Source: Pseudomonas sp. stari2 (GTDB lineage: Bacteria; Pseudomonadota; Gammaproteobacteria; Pseudomonadales; Pseudomonadaceae). From it: a stretch of 64,000 nt of DNA. The first letter of the stretch is position 1. The number at the start of each line of letters is the position of its first letter. The position numbers and the translations under genes are program-made. Of this stretch, positions 20,710-29,497 are shown in pieces. The notes beneath the pieces are model-generated. The model had not been told where the DNA came from. It made no database searches and was given only the letters and a program-made list of their open reading frames with translations. The stretch is taken from the NCBI RefSeq assembly GCF_040760005.1, contig NZ_CP099760.1:4681501-4745500 (forward strand), given 5' to 3'.

Positions 20710-20838
20710 AAGCTGTGCGGGTGTACCTGGCATAACCGGCCTAGAATGGAACCACTGCGATTTCCCATCGCTCAAACGTGGTAAGCAGCATCGCCGGCGA
20801 AATCCTCGCCCGGCGACCTGCCATTAAGGAGAGCCGCT

Positions 20839-21006
20839 ATGCCCTGGTATGCCTGGTTGATTCTGGTCGTTGCAATCGGCTCGATCGTGGGGGGTCTGAT
20901 GATGCTGCGCGACACCGCCAACAAGGTCGAACTGACCGAAGAACAACGTCAACGCGTTGCCGAGCGCAATGCCGAAGCGGACATCAAGGACGCGCAGGAC
21001 CGCTGA
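20839..21006 (+). CDS. DUF2897 family small membrane protein
   Basis: 55 residues, starting MPWYAWLILVVAIGSIVGGL and ending in a charged helix (ELTEEQRQRVAERNAEADIK). It has one N-terminal transmembrane helix and a cytoplasmic amphipathic tail. I recognise it as the DUF2897 family, widespread in Pseudomonas and of unknown function. A GGAGAGCC ribosome site precedes the ATG, and a strong terminator follows the stop. Confidence 0.8.
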   Translation: MPWYAWLILVVAIGSIVGGLMMLRDTANKVELTEEQRQRVAERNAEADIKDAQDR

Positions 21007-21011
21007 ACGAA

Positions 21012-21044
21012 AAACCCCGCCTGAATCGGCGGGGTTTGTTTTTT
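21012..21044. terminator. Bidirectional intrinsic terminator
   Basis: A perfect 10-base-pair GC-rich stem (21012-21021 with 21028-21037) is followed by a T-run on the forward strand and preceded by an A-run. It sits between the convergent DUF2897 and DUF1989 genes and can end both transcripts. Confidence 0.88.
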
Positions 21045-21051
21045 GTCGCGG

Positions 21052-21903
21052 TTACTTTTCCCAGTCGGCCTTGGCAATGTGCAAGCCATGCAGGCCTTTG
21101 TACGCCGCGCGCTCCGGCGAGCTCCAGCCTTCCAGCAGAGACTCGTCCAGCCGATAGATTTCCACACCCAGCGGGCGGCACACGCTCAATGGATCCTGCG
21201 CGTCCGGCCCCCACATCGCCAGCGACAGATCACCGCCGGGACACGTCGATAATGCACACAGCAAGTCGATTTCCGCAAAGAACTCCAGATAATCGCCCTT
21301 CTGCGCCGGGCAGGCCTTCATGAAGTACAGGTCATCATGATTCAGCCCCGTGCACTGAAAGATGTTCAACACGTCATGCACATCGAATTCGGTCAGACCG
21401 TGCGGTAGCACGGCGCGGGTCAGGTTGGAGTGGCAGTGATGGTGGAAGTCTTCGCCGGTGAGCATTTTGTTCACATACGGATCACAGCGTGTGCCGAGCA
21501 AGTCGTGCAGGCGCCCGCCGTGTTCATCGATGCCGTAATCGGCCAGGCTGTCATCGGTGATGGTCACCAGAGGCCGTAGAAAAGGCAGGTTCGACCAGAG
21601 ACGATCATGGGTGCTGACATGCGCGCCCTGCAGTTGTCGGGTGCGCGCCGCCCACATCCGTTCACGCGGATCGTGGGCATTCCACACATTGAAGTCGCCC
21701 ACCTGAGGCCCCACCGGTGTGGTGACACGAAACACATGCCCCGCCGGAACATGCCAGGCGCGGCCGGTGCGGATCGGCACTTCGAATTGCTCGATCAGGG
21801 TCCGCGCAGCCTTCTGGTCGCGAATCCGCTCATAAAACGGTGTATTGACCTGCAAGGCCGAGCCCTTACTGACTTGATAGGCGGCCGGATAGTCTTTGTA
21901 CAT
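21052..21903 (-). CDS. DUF1989 (urea carboxylase-associated type) protein
   Basis: 283 residues. The protein fits DUF1989, a family often annotated as urea carboxylase/urea amidolyase-associated. Characteristic segments are GDFNVWNAHDPRERMW, VHDVLNIFQCTGLNHDDLYF and a cysteine/histidine-containing segment (GEDFHHHCHSNLTRAV) suggestive of metal binding. No urea carboxylase genes are nearby, so function is open. The start at 21903 has AGGAGAACC immediately upstream; the longer frame from 21966 does not. Confidence 0.78.
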   Translation of the reverse strand: MYKDYPAAYQVSKGSALQVNTPFYERIRDQKAARTLIEQFEVPIRTGRAWHVPAGHVFRVTTPVGPQVGDFNVWNAHDPRERMWAARTRQLQGAHVSTHDRLWSNLPFLRPLVTITDDSLADYGIDEHGGRLHDLLGTRCDPYVNKMLTGEDFHHHCHSNLTRAVLPHGLTEFDVHDVLNIFQCTGLNHDDLYFMKACPAQKGDYLEFFAEIDLLCALSTCPGGDLSLAMWGPDAQDPLSVCRPLGVEIYRLDESLLEGWSSPERAAYKGLHGLHIAKADWEK

Positions 21904-22078
21904 GGTTCTCCTGCTCCTTCGGTGATGGCAACTTTGTGAGCTGCTACCACTATCCGTGCCAACCATTGACGGCTGTTACGAACATGTTGGATTCACCGGC
22001 AGGCTTTTTAGAAGTAGAAGTACAGTCACCATTCAATTTGCATTGGTTAAGATGGCGGTCTTGTTGCGGAGAGTTTAA

Positions 22079-22636
22079 ATGCGTTACTCGCAAGATCATA
22101 AAGCCCAGACCCATCAGCGCATTATCAAGGAAGCATCCGAACGCTTTCGCAAGGACGGCATCGGCGCGACCGGTCTGCAACCGTTGATGAAAGCGCTGGG
22201 CCTGACCCACGGTGGCTTTTATTCGCATTTCAAATCCAAGGACGACCTGGTCGAAAAAGCCCTGCAGGCGGCTGGCGATCAGGTCGCGGGCTTGTGCGAG
22301 GAGCTGTTCGCCCAGGAAAAACCGCTGGAAGCCTTCATCGATACGTACCTGTCCGAATGGCACCAGACCTCTCCTCATGAAGGCTGCCCGCTGCTGACCA
22401 TTTCTTCGGAACTGGGATTGCGCGGACAACCGAGCCCGACCAGCGATCTCGTGCTCAAGGCTCGCCTGGATCAGATCCAGAACACCCTTGAAGGCGAGAA
22501 CGCGGCCGAACGCAGTATCGTCATCATGGCGACACTGGCGGGCGCGCTCCTGCTCTCACGCAGCGTCGCGGATGCCGGGTTTGCCCAACAGATCCTCGAC
22601 GTCACCCGCGAACAACTCAAGCGCTCCGAAGACTAA
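22079..22636 (+). CDS. TetR/AcrR family transcriptional regulator
   Basis: 185 residues. The N-terminal helix-turn-helix domain (about 8-54) contains GIGATGLQPLMKALGLTHGG and FYSHFKSKDDLVEKAL; a ligand-binding C-terminal domain follows. It probably represses a neighbouring gene, such as the divergent DUF1989 gene (start codons 175 bases apart) or the ketosynthase/dehydrogenase pair convergent with it. GGAGAG precedes the ATG. Its stop overlaps the stop of the FabF-like gene by 4 bases. Confidence 0.88.
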   Translation: MRYSQDHKAQTHQRIIKEASERFRKDGIGATGLQPLMKALGLTHGGFYSHFKSKDDLVEKALQAAGDQVAGLCEELFAQEKPLEAFIDTYLSEWHQTSPHEGCPLLTISSELGLRGQPSPTSDLVLKARLDQIQNTLEGENAAERSIVIMATLAGALLLSRSVADAGFAQQILDVTREQLKRSED

Positions 22637-23907
22637 GCCTGCCAGCGCTTGAACAGCACGCTGGCATTGACCCCACCGAAACCGAAGCCGTTGGACAGTG
22701 CGTATTCGATCGGCATTGACCGCGCCTGACCGTGGACGATGTCCACGCCTTCGCTGGCCGGGTCGGGATTGTCCAGGTTGAGGGTTGGCGGAACGGTCTG
22801 GTCGCGGATAGCCAACAACGTGAAGATCGCTTCCAGGCCACCGGCAGCTCCCAATAAATGGCCGGTGGCGGATTTGGTCGAGGTCACGGCGATTTTATTC
22901 TGTGCTCCAAATACCGACTTGATTGCAGCCAGTTCACCCAGGTCACCAACCGGCGTCGAGGTCGCATGTGCATTCAGATGCTGCACCTGATCCGGCGCGA
23001 TACCGGCCTGAGCCAGCGCCAGCGTCATGGCTCGTCGAGCTCCGCTGCCGTCTTCCGGCCCGGCAGTCAAATGATAGGCGTCGGCACTGGTGCCGTAGCC
23101 GACCAGTTCGGCCAGTGGCCTGGCACCACGGGCCAATGCGTGATCCAGCGACTCGATCACCAGCAACCCGGCCCCCTCGCCCATCACGAAACCGTCACGC
23201 CCGCTGTCGAACGGGCGCGAAGCACGCTCGGGCGTTTCGTTGTAGCCACTGGAGAGTGCCCGCGCCGCTGCAAATCCGGCGAGGCTCACGCGGTCGATGC
23301 ATGCTTCCGCACCGCCGCACACGGCAATGTCGGCCTCACCGGCACGAATCAGCCGAGCGGCGTCACCGATCGCCTGCACGCCAGCAGCACACGCGGTGAC
23401 CGGAGCGCCGAGCGGGCCCTTGAGCCCGTGCTGGATCGAGACATGGCCCGCCGCGAGGTTGACCAGAAACGAAGGGATGGTGAACGGCGACAAGCGTCGC
23501 GGGCCACGGCTGTCGGTGGTGCGCACGGCATCGGCAATCGCGCCGAATCCGCCGACACCGGAGCCGATGATGGTCGCTGTGCGCTCCTGAGCGAGGGGGT
23601 CGTTCGGGTGCCAGCCGGCCTGCTCAAGCGCCTGACGGGCAGCCTCCATGGCAAACAGAATGAAACGATCCATTTTCTTCTGCTCTTTGGGCGGCGTCGC
23701 CCGATCCGGATCGAAACCGGCCTCGGCGTCCTCTTCCATTGTCGGCACCACACCACCGACCCGGGCCGGCAGATCGGCAATCACCGCTTCCGGCAACTGG
23801 CGCAAGCCCGAGCGCCCGGCAAGCAAACGCTGCCAAACGACTTCGACACCACTGCCCAAGGGCGATACCAGGCCCATACCCGTAACAACTACTCGACGCT
23901 GATCCAT
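22633..23907 (-). CDS. FabF-like beta-ketoacyl-ACP synthase II
   Basis: A 424-residue condensing enzyme. It has catalytic Cys173 in PVTACAAGVQAI and the two histidine motifs HLNAHATSTPVGD and STKSATGHLLGAAGG. It elongates acyl-ACP with malonyl-ACP. No acpP or fabD is adjacent, and it is paired with a dehydrogenase, so this is an accessory copy rather than the housekeeping fabF. The start at 23907 is favoured by AGAGG upstream; a GTG at 23925 is an alternative. Confidence 0.88.
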   Translation of the reverse strand: MDQRRVVVTGMGLVSPLGSGVEVVWQRLLAGRSGLRQLPEAVIADLPARVGGVVPTMEEDAEAGFDPDRATPPKEQKKMDRFILFAMEAARQALEQAGWHPNDPLAQERTATIIGSGVGGFGAIADAVRTTDSRGPRRLSPFTIPSFLVNLAAGHVSIQHGLKGPLGAPVTACAAGVQAIGDAARLIRAGEADIAVCGGAEACIDRVSLAGFAAARALSSGYNETPERASRPFDSGRDGFVMGEGAGLLVIESLDHALARGARPLAELVGYGTSADAYHLTAGPEDGSGARRAMTLALAQAGIAPDQVQHLNAHATSTPVGDLGELAAIKSVFGAQNKIAVTSTKSATGHLLGAAGGLEAIFTLLAIRDQTVPPTLNLDNPDPASEGVDIVHGQARSMPIEYALSNGFGFGGVNASVLFKRWQA

Positions 23908-23939
23908 ATCGGGTTGACCTCTCACGACTCAAAAGTCCT

Positions 23940-24734
23940 TCACTTGTAACGGCTGGCCGCCGAGCTGTGGGACAGGTTGGGCGCCATCACATGACGCGCG
24001 GCGACGAAGGCTTGCCACTCTGCGGCGTCTGGCAGCGAAGGAATGGTGACGAGTTCGCCCTGATCCAGCCCGGACAATGCGGCATCGACCATTTCGCCCG
24101 CCTCCATGACCATCTCCGCGGGTATGCTACTGGCGTCAGTGCCGGACCGTTCCCAGATTTCAGTTCGGGTCACACCGGGCAATACCGCTTGCACCTTGAC
24201 CCCGGTGCCTTCAAGTTCCGTATTGAGCGACTGAGTGAGGCTCAACACGTAGGCCTTGCTGGCACTGTAGGTGGCATTGAAACGTTCGGGGAACAAGGCG
24301 ACCACCGACGCGATATTAATGATCGTGCCGCGCCCGGCGCTGGTGAATGCCGAGGCAGCAGCGGCTGCCAGCCGGGTGAGGGTTGTGACGTTCAATTGAA
24401 TCAGCTTCTCCAGCGCCTCGGGATCGGCATTGGCCAGCAATCCATTAATTGCCACCCCCGCATTGTTGACCAACAGGCTGATGCTGGAATCGCTGCGCAG
24501 GCGCTGCTCAAGCTTGAGCACCTCATTTTTTTGCGTCAGATCGGCCCTCAGCACTTCGACCTGGACACCGTGAGCATCCCGCAACCTGTCTGCAGCAGAC
24601 CCCAGGCGTTCCTGATCGCGAGCCACCAGCAACAGATCAAAACCACGCGCCGCCAATCGATCGGCATACACCGCACCGATGCCGGAAGAGGCGCCCGTGA
24701 CAAGCGCCGTGCCTTGGGTTTTCGGTGAATTCAT
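23940..24734 (-). CDS. Short-chain dehydrogenase/reductase
   Basis: A 264-residue classical SDR. It has the nucleotide-binding motif TGASSGIG (residues 13-20), the NNAG motif and the catalytic Ser143, Tyr156 and Lys160 (YSASK). The Arg at position 39 after strand 2 (LLLVARD) suggests NADP(H). It lies 32 bases upstream of the ketosynthase gene on the same strand and probably forms an operon with it. It could reduce a ketoacyl product, but the substrate is not known. AGGAGTATC precedes the ATG. Confidence 0.88.
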   Translation of the reverse strand: MNSPKTQGTALVTGASSGIGAVYADRLAARGFDLLLVARDQERLGSAADRLRDAHGVQVEVLRADLTQKNEVLKLEQRLRSDSSISLLVNNAGVAINGLLANADPEALEKLIQLNVTTLTRLAAAAASAFTSAGRGTIINIASVVALFPERFNATYSASKAYVLSLTQSLNTELEGTGVKVQAVLPGVTRTEIWERSGTDASSIPAEMVMEAGEMVDAALSGLDQGELVTIPSLPDAAEWQAFVAARHVMAPNLSHSSAASRYK

Positions 24735-24806
24735 AACGATACTCCTGAAATGCGTGAAGGATGAGCGACCTCTGAAAAGCAGAAGGCTTCAGTGGCGGCT
24801 GAAATT

Positions 24807-24845
24807 ATTATAGGCATAATCTCAAAGCAATATGATAGCCGTAAT
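24807..24845 (-). promoter_or_regulatory. Promoter and repeated operator-like sites before the SDR gene
   Basis: On the reverse strand a perfect TATAAT (24812-24807) lies about 70 bases before the SDR start codon, with only a weak -35. Two 11-base sites, ATTACGGCTAT (24845-24835) and ATTATGCCTAT (24820-24810), agree at 9 of 11 positions and are 25 bases apart. The second overlaps the -10 box. This arrangement suits a repressor, perhaps the nearby TetR protein. Confidence 0.42.
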
Positions 24846-24904
24846 TTTCTATTTTCCGACGGAAAGGCTGTCGTCCTTCTGCGATGTACTCAGGAACCGG
24901 GAAC

Positions 24905-24931
24905 CAAAAAGGGCCGGTCAATGACCGGCCC
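24905..24931 (-). terminator. Intrinsic terminator after the ComEA-like gene
   Basis: An inverted repeat, GGGCCGGTCA (24911-24920) with TGACCGGCCC (24922-24931), followed on the reverse strand by a run of five T. It lies about 20 bases after the stop at 24952. Confidence 0.85.
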
Positions 24932-24951
24932 CTTAGCGTTGAACAATAAGC

Positions 24952-25287
24952 TTAGTTCACTTCCAGCTTGTCGCGATTGCGATCGAGGATCGCCTTGCCG
25001 ATCCCCTTCACTTCCAGCAATTCATCCACCGACGCGAACGGCCCGTTTGTTTCACGATAAGCAACAATCGCTTTCGCCTTGGCCTCGCCTACGCCTGCAA
25101 GTTCCTTCTGCAGAGTGGCCGCATCGGCACCGTTCAGATCGACCTTCTGATTTTCAGAAGCGGCTGAGGCGTCCATCACCACAGGCGCCTTGTTCGTTTC
25201 GGAAGAAGCCAGAGGCGCAGCAATGGCGGCAATCGAGGCACTGGTCAGCAAGGCAAAAATCAGGGAGTAGAAATAACCGGTACGCAT
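24952..25287 (-). CDS. ComEA-like helix-hairpin-helix DNA-binding protein
   Basis: 111 residues with an N-terminal signal peptide (about 1-25) and a C-terminal pair of helix-hairpin-helix motifs (VDLNGADAATLQKELAGVGE and LLEVKGIGKAILDRN). These resemble ComEA, the periplasmic receptor that binds incoming DNA during natural transformation. The Pseudomonas form is short, and its role in uptake is inferred. The start at 25287 has GGAGCG upstream. It lies just outside the O-antigen locus, next to wbpM. Confidence 0.85.
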   Translation of the reverse strand: MRTGYFYSLIFALLTSASIAAIAAPLASSETNKAPVVMDASAASENQKVDLNGADAATLQKELAGVGEAKAKAIVAYRETNGPFASVDELLEVKGIGKAILDRNRDKLEVN

Positions 25288-25397
25288 AAGTGACGCTCCA
25301 TCATCAATTGAGAAAGCAGCTTTTCCGAAGCTGCTCTCCAAACTTAGGCGATGATGGGAGCCTGTCAAAAACGTGTCCGTTACAGGATGTGAAACAA

Positions 25398-27392
25398 TCA
25401 GGGTTCGAGACGGCGCTGCTGGTAGATCCAGTCGACGATTTCGCCGTCAGGGGTGTAGCCGCTGACGGTTTCGCGCAGAAGCTGGCGGACGCGGGAGTAG
25501 TCATCCGCATCGACAGCAGCGAGCAGCTCTCCCAACCGGGATTTAAGAACATCCCATGGCAAATGATCTTCACTGGCAGTCATGATCATCGGATGCGGCG
25601 TGGCGGCGACGTTGTCGCCGATCAATAGCTCTTCATAGAGCTTTTCTCCAGGCCGCAAACCGGTGAACTCAATTGAGATGTCACCCTGCGGATTACGCTC
25701 GGAGCGAATGCTCAGACCGGACAGATGGATCATCTTTTCCGCGAGCTCAACGATTTTCACCGGCTCCCCCATATCCAGCACGAACACATCGCCGCCCTGC
25801 CCCATGGAGCCTGCCTGGATAACCAGTTGTGCGGCTTCGGGGATGGTCATGAAGTAACGGGTGATTTTCGGATGGGTGACTGTCAGCGGGCCGCCGGACT
25901 TGATCTGGTTGTGAAACAGCGGAATCACCGACCCGGATGACCCCAGCACATTACCGAAACGGACCATGGTGAAGCGGGTTTTATTGACCCGAGAGACATT
26001 GGATTTGTCGCCAAACAAAACCGGCGCAATTTCACGGCTCAAGGCCTGAAGGGTCAACTCGGCCAAGCGCTTGGTGCTGCCCATGATGTTGGTCGGACGC
26101 ACAGCCTTGTCTGTCGAAATCAATACAAAGTTGGACACGCCTGATTGCAATGCTGCCTGAGCCGTATTGAGCGTGCCGATCACATTGTTCAGCACGCCTT
26201 CGGCAATGTTGTGCTCGACCATAGGCACATGCTTGTAGGCGGCAGCGTGATAAACGGTGTCGACCCGCCAGGTCTTCATGACATCGAGCAGTTTATGCGG
26301 GTGGCGGATAGAGCCGAGAATCGGCAGCAAGTGCACGGATACGGACTCCCGGCAACCACGCCGTTCCAGCTCGGACAGAATGCTGTACAGATTGAACTCA
26401 CTGTGATCGAACAGCAGCAGCGTGGTCGGTCCCAGTGCGAAGATCTGCCGGCACAATTCCGAACCGATCGAGCCGCCCGCTCCCGTCACCATCACAGTCT
26501 TGCCCTTGATACAGCGCTCCAGCAGATCCGGCTGCGCGGGCACCGAGTCGCGTCCCAGCAGGTCGGCAATATCCACCTCTTGAATATCCTCGACCTTGAC
26601 CCGGCCGCTCGCCAGATCGGTGAAATTCGGCACACTTCTTACGTGAAGCGGAAACCCTTCAAGCAGGTTAAGAATCTCCCGACGCCGCGCCCGGGTCGAT
26701 GACGGAAGCGCGAGGAGGATTTCCTGGGCGCCTGTGACATCGATCATCTCTTGAATGTGTTTGGGCTTGTAGACATGCAGCCCGGAAATCGAACGCTCCG
26801 CAATACTCGGGTCATCGTCAACGAACGCCACCGGGCGCATCACTTTACCCATGCGAAGTGCTGCCACCAATTGATTGCCGGCAACACCGGCGCCGTAGAT
26901 GGCGACCTTGGTCAAGCCGTTGTCGCGACTGGTGAACGGTACATGCAAAGACGCGGTAAACCAGTCCCCCATGAAGTACTGACGCATGCAAAGGCGCAAT
27001 CCGCCGATAATGACCAGACTCAGCCACCAGTAGTTGAATATGATCGAACGCGGAACAACGGTTTCGTGATTGCTGTACCAGTAGACAACTACAGCCAAAA
27101 TCAAGGAGGACAAACTGACGGCTTTGATAATCGCGATCAACGCGTCATTGCCGAAGTAACGCATGACCGCCCGGTACATGCCAAAACGAATAAACAGAGG
27201 AATCGCGACAACGGGTGCGCATGCGAACAGCCAGAGATGCACTTTGAAGGGGTTGTACATGTCGTCAATCCCCAGTCGGACAATGAATGCCAACCAGAGC
27301 GCGGCCCAGACCAGGATAATGTCTGTTGCCACTTGTATAAGACGCTTTCGCCGCCGGGGCAATCCCAGCAACCGCTCTCTGATCTTGTTCAT
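25398..27392 (-). CDS. wbpM: WbpM-like UDP-sugar 4,6-dehydratase
   Basis: A 664-residue membrane protein with four to five N-terminal transmembrane helices (to about residue 135), a first Rossmann-like region (VAIYGAGVAGNQLV) and a C-terminal dehydratase domain (MVTGAGGSIGSELCRQI). The active-site segment has Met in place of the usual Tyr (NIMGSTKR), as in WbpM/FlaA1. It converts UDP-GlcNAc to UDP-4-keto-6-deoxy-GlcNAc, the precursor of QuiNAc and FucNAc. The length agrees with P. aeruginosa WbpM. The ATG at 27392 has GAGG 8 bases upstream; 27434 is an alternative. It marks one end of the O-antigen locus. Confidence 0.92.
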   Translation of the reverse strand: MNKIRERLLGLPRRRKRLIQVATDIILVWAALWLAFIVRLGIDDMYNPFKVHLWLFACAPVVAIPLFIRFGMYRAVMRYFGNDALIAIIKAVSLSSLILAVVVYWYSNHETVVPRSIIFNYWWLSLVIIGGLRLCMRQYFMGDWFTASLHVPFTSRDNGLTKVAIYGAGVAGNQLVAALRMGKVMRPVAFVDDDPSIAERSISGLHVYKPKHIQEMIDVTGAQEILLALPSSTRARRREILNLLEGFPLHVRSVPNFTDLASGRVKVEDIQEVDIADLLGRDSVPAQPDLLERCIKGKTVMVTGAGGSIGSELCRQIFALGPTTLLLFDHSEFNLYSILSELERRGCRESVSVHLLPILGSIRHPHKLLDVMKTWRVDTVYHAAAYKHVPMVEHNIAEGVLNNVIGTLNTAQAALQSGVSNFVLISTDKAVRPTNIMGSTKRLAELTLQALSREIAPVLFGDKSNVSRVNKTRFTMVRFGNVLGSSGSVIPLFHNQIKSGGPLTVTHPKITRYFMTIPEAAQLVIQAGSMGQGGDVFVLDMGEPVKIVELAEKMIHLSGLSIRSERNPQGDISIEFTGLRPGEKLYEELLIGDNVAATPHPMIMTASEDHLPWDVLKSRLGELLAAVDADDYSRVRQLLRETVSGYTPDGEIVDWIYQQRRLEP

Positions 27393-27518
27393 TGAATCCT
27401 CAAACACCTCAGCCCCTCCCTTCAACTGATGCATCGCCTCGGTAAATCAGTAGCGCATCTCGTCTACTTTAAACCTAAATGACAATCTCAATACCGTTAA
27501 CAGTTATTCATCAACCTT

Positions 27519-28529
27519 CTATTCAAGTTCACCGGCCCGAAACCTGATTGCCAGCAACAGCAAAGGAGCATAGGCCACAATCAGGCCCAGGCTGCCGTCC
27601 AGCCCAAAACGTGTCACCGCCACGGCAACCGGCAACAGCCAGAACATATTGATCGCCGCAACGGCAATAGTTACCGGCAGATGACGACCAAACCGACGAG
27701 AGGCGAACTGATAGGCATGGCTGCGATGGGCTTCATACACTTTGTCACCGCGTAGCAATCGGCGAAGCAAGGTGTAAGTTGCATCAACAATGAATACGCC
27801 GAGCAGGATCAGCCAGCCCCATAAAAAATCACTCGAAACCGCCGCCGCCTGCAGCGACAGGCCTCCCAGCACGATGCCGAGGAAGCCACTACCGGCATCA
27901 CCCATGAAGATTTTTGCGGGCGGAAAATTCCAGAACAGGAAACCGGCGACGCACACCGCAAGCAGCAGCGGTGCCCAGACCAATTGCAACCAACCGCCTA
28001 GCCAGGCAAGCAGACACGCACTGAGACAGATGCTGATGGCTTCGACACTCGCGATACCGTCAATGCCATCCATGAAGTTGTATAGATTCAGCAACCACAC
28101 CAGATAAACCACGGCAAGCAACTGCCCAACCACGCCGAGATCGACCTGCCATCCGAAAATCGCGATAGGCGGCAGACCTCCCATCCAGAAAAGCAGCCAG
28201 GTGGCGGCTGCAAAATGACCCAACAGGCGCCAGCGAGCAGCGATATGCCCGTGGTCATCCATAAAGCCGATGACCGCGACCAGGCCGCCCGCTCCCGCAA
28301 TCGCCCAGAACTGAGCCGTGACGATCAGGTCCCGCCAGAGCAGGAAAACCAATGCGACCATGAAAGTCAGGACTATGGCTACTCCGCCACCACGCGGGGT
28401 CGGCACAGAATGCGAACTGCGCGCATTGGGAATATCCATCAGGCTGCGCGACAACGCGTAGTGGCGTAATAGCCAGGTACAACCGAAGGACAGAAGTGCA
28501 GCGACTGGTATGAACCATCCGTAATTCAT
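27519..28529 (-). CDS. wbpL: WbpL-like undecaprenyl-phosphate sugar-1-phosphate transferase
   Basis: A 336-residue polytopic enzyme of the MraY/WecA superfamily with about 10-11 transmembrane helices. Conserved loops are present: GGGVAIV, GFMDDHG, LYNFMDGIDGIAS, FMGDAGSGFLG and HRSHAYQFASRRFG. It transfers a sugar-1-phosphate (GlcNAc, QuiNAc or FucNAc type) to undecaprenyl phosphate to start O-chain synthesis. In P. aeruginosa, WbpL starts both the common (D-rhamnan) and the O-specific chains, which fits the gene content here. Its ATG overlaps the preceding stop by 4 bases. Confidence 0.9.
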   Translation of the reverse strand: MNYGWFIPVAALLSFGCTWLLRHYALSRSLMDIPNARSSHSVPTPRGGGVAIVLTFMVALVFLLWRDLIVTAQFWAIAGAGGLVAVIGFMDDHGHIAARWRLLGHFAAATWLLFWMGGLPPIAIFGWQVDLGVVGQLLAVVYLVWLLNLYNFMDGIDGIASVEAISICLSACLLAWLGGWLQLVWAPLLLAVCVAGFLFWNFPPAKIFMGDAGSGFLGIVLGGLSLQAAAVSSDFLWGWLILLGVFIVDATYTLLRRLLRGDKVYEAHRSHAYQFASRRFGRHLPVTIAVAAINMFWLLPVAVAVTRFGLDGSLGLIVAYAPLLLLAIRFRAGELE

Positions 28530-29497
28530 GATTGGCGAGTATCCAGAAAGTGTTGCGCCGTCATTGCCAGGGCGCGGTCCAGGGCTACCGGAGGCACCCA
28601 GTTCAACAGCCGCCGGTTTTTGCTGATATCAACTTGCAGGGAGGCAAAAATCCTTTGCGACAACGCCCGGCGCCCCAACACGGTGGCCACGCCATTCATC
28701 ACGCTGACCGGCACCGGCAACAGATGCGCATGGCGCCCCATGGCAACTGCCAGCTTGCGCAGGAGCTGAGTGGTCGATAGATCTTCGCCATCACTGGCCA
28801 GGAAAATCTGGTTGGCGGCGCCTGGGTGCTCGGCGCATGTCATGATCAGGTCGACCAGATTGTCGATGGCAACCAGGCTTCGCCGATTCCCTACAGCGCC
28901 AAACGGTAGCGGCACGCCGCGATACAGCCAGCGCATCATGCTGAGAAAGTTGGCTTTCACCCCGGGACCATAGACCAGCACCGGGCGGATGATCACCAGC
29001 TCCATGCCTGTTTCGGCCGCCAGCACCTGCAAGGCCTGTTCGGCCTCAAGTTTGGAGACGCCATAGGGATCGACGGGAGCGGGCAAATCGTCTGCGGTGA
29101 AGGGGTGCCCGGGCGTCGTGACCTCGCCATTGACCTTGATCGAACTGATGAAAACGAACCTGCCGACCCCGGCTGCAGCGGCCTGACGCGCCAGGTTCAA
29201 GGTGCCATCGACATTGACCAGGCGAAACGCCGCCAGCGGATCGGCCGCGGCTTCTTTCATGACATGAACGCGAGCGGCAGCGTGAATGACACACTCGACA
29301 CCGTTCAGCGCCGCACTCCAGTCCTGCGGCGACTCAAGACTCGCGCACGGGACCGAGCGTGCTCCGGGCGGAAGTGGTATCACCGAGCCCCGTACCGGAG
29401 CAACGACAGAACACTCTGGTGTCACTGACAGTCGTTCGATTAATGCGCGCCCCACAAAACCGCTGCCACCAGTAACCAGGAATATCTTGGAGCTCAT
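28526..29497 (-). CDS. NAD-dependent epimerase/reductase (WbpV-like)
   Basis: A 323-residue extended SDR with TGGSGFVG near the N-terminus, a serine segment (FISSIKVNGE) and YGVSK as the catalytic Tyr/Lys. In Pseudomonas O-antigen loci this gene precedes wbpL and wbpM, and the product reduces the WbpM 4-keto intermediate to UDP-QuiNAc or UDP-FucNAc. That role is inferred from position and family. The start at 29497 (MSSKIFLVTGG) is preferred over the 62-residue longer frame, which lacks conserved sequence. Confidence 0.82.
   Translation of the reverse strand: MSSKIFLVTGGSGFVGRALIERLSVTPECSVVAPVRGSVIPLPPGARSVPCASLESPQDWSAALNGVECVIHAAARVHVMKEAAADPLAAFRLVNVDGTLNLARQAAAAGVGRFVFISSIKVNGEVTTPGHPFTADDLPAPVDPYGVSKLEAEQALQVLAAETGMELVIIRPVLVYGPGVKANFLSMMRWLYRGVPLPFGAVGNRRSLVAIDNLVDLIMTCAEHPGAANQIFLASDGEDLSTTQLLRKLAVAMGRHAHLLPVPVSVMNGVATVLGRRALSQRIFASLQVDISKNRRLLNWVPPVALDRALAMTAQHFLDTRQS

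Noticed and set aside
19330..20775. A 481-codon reverse frame opposite the permease
   Set aside because: Antisense shadow; composition dominated by His, Gln and Arg, with no domain or ribosome site.
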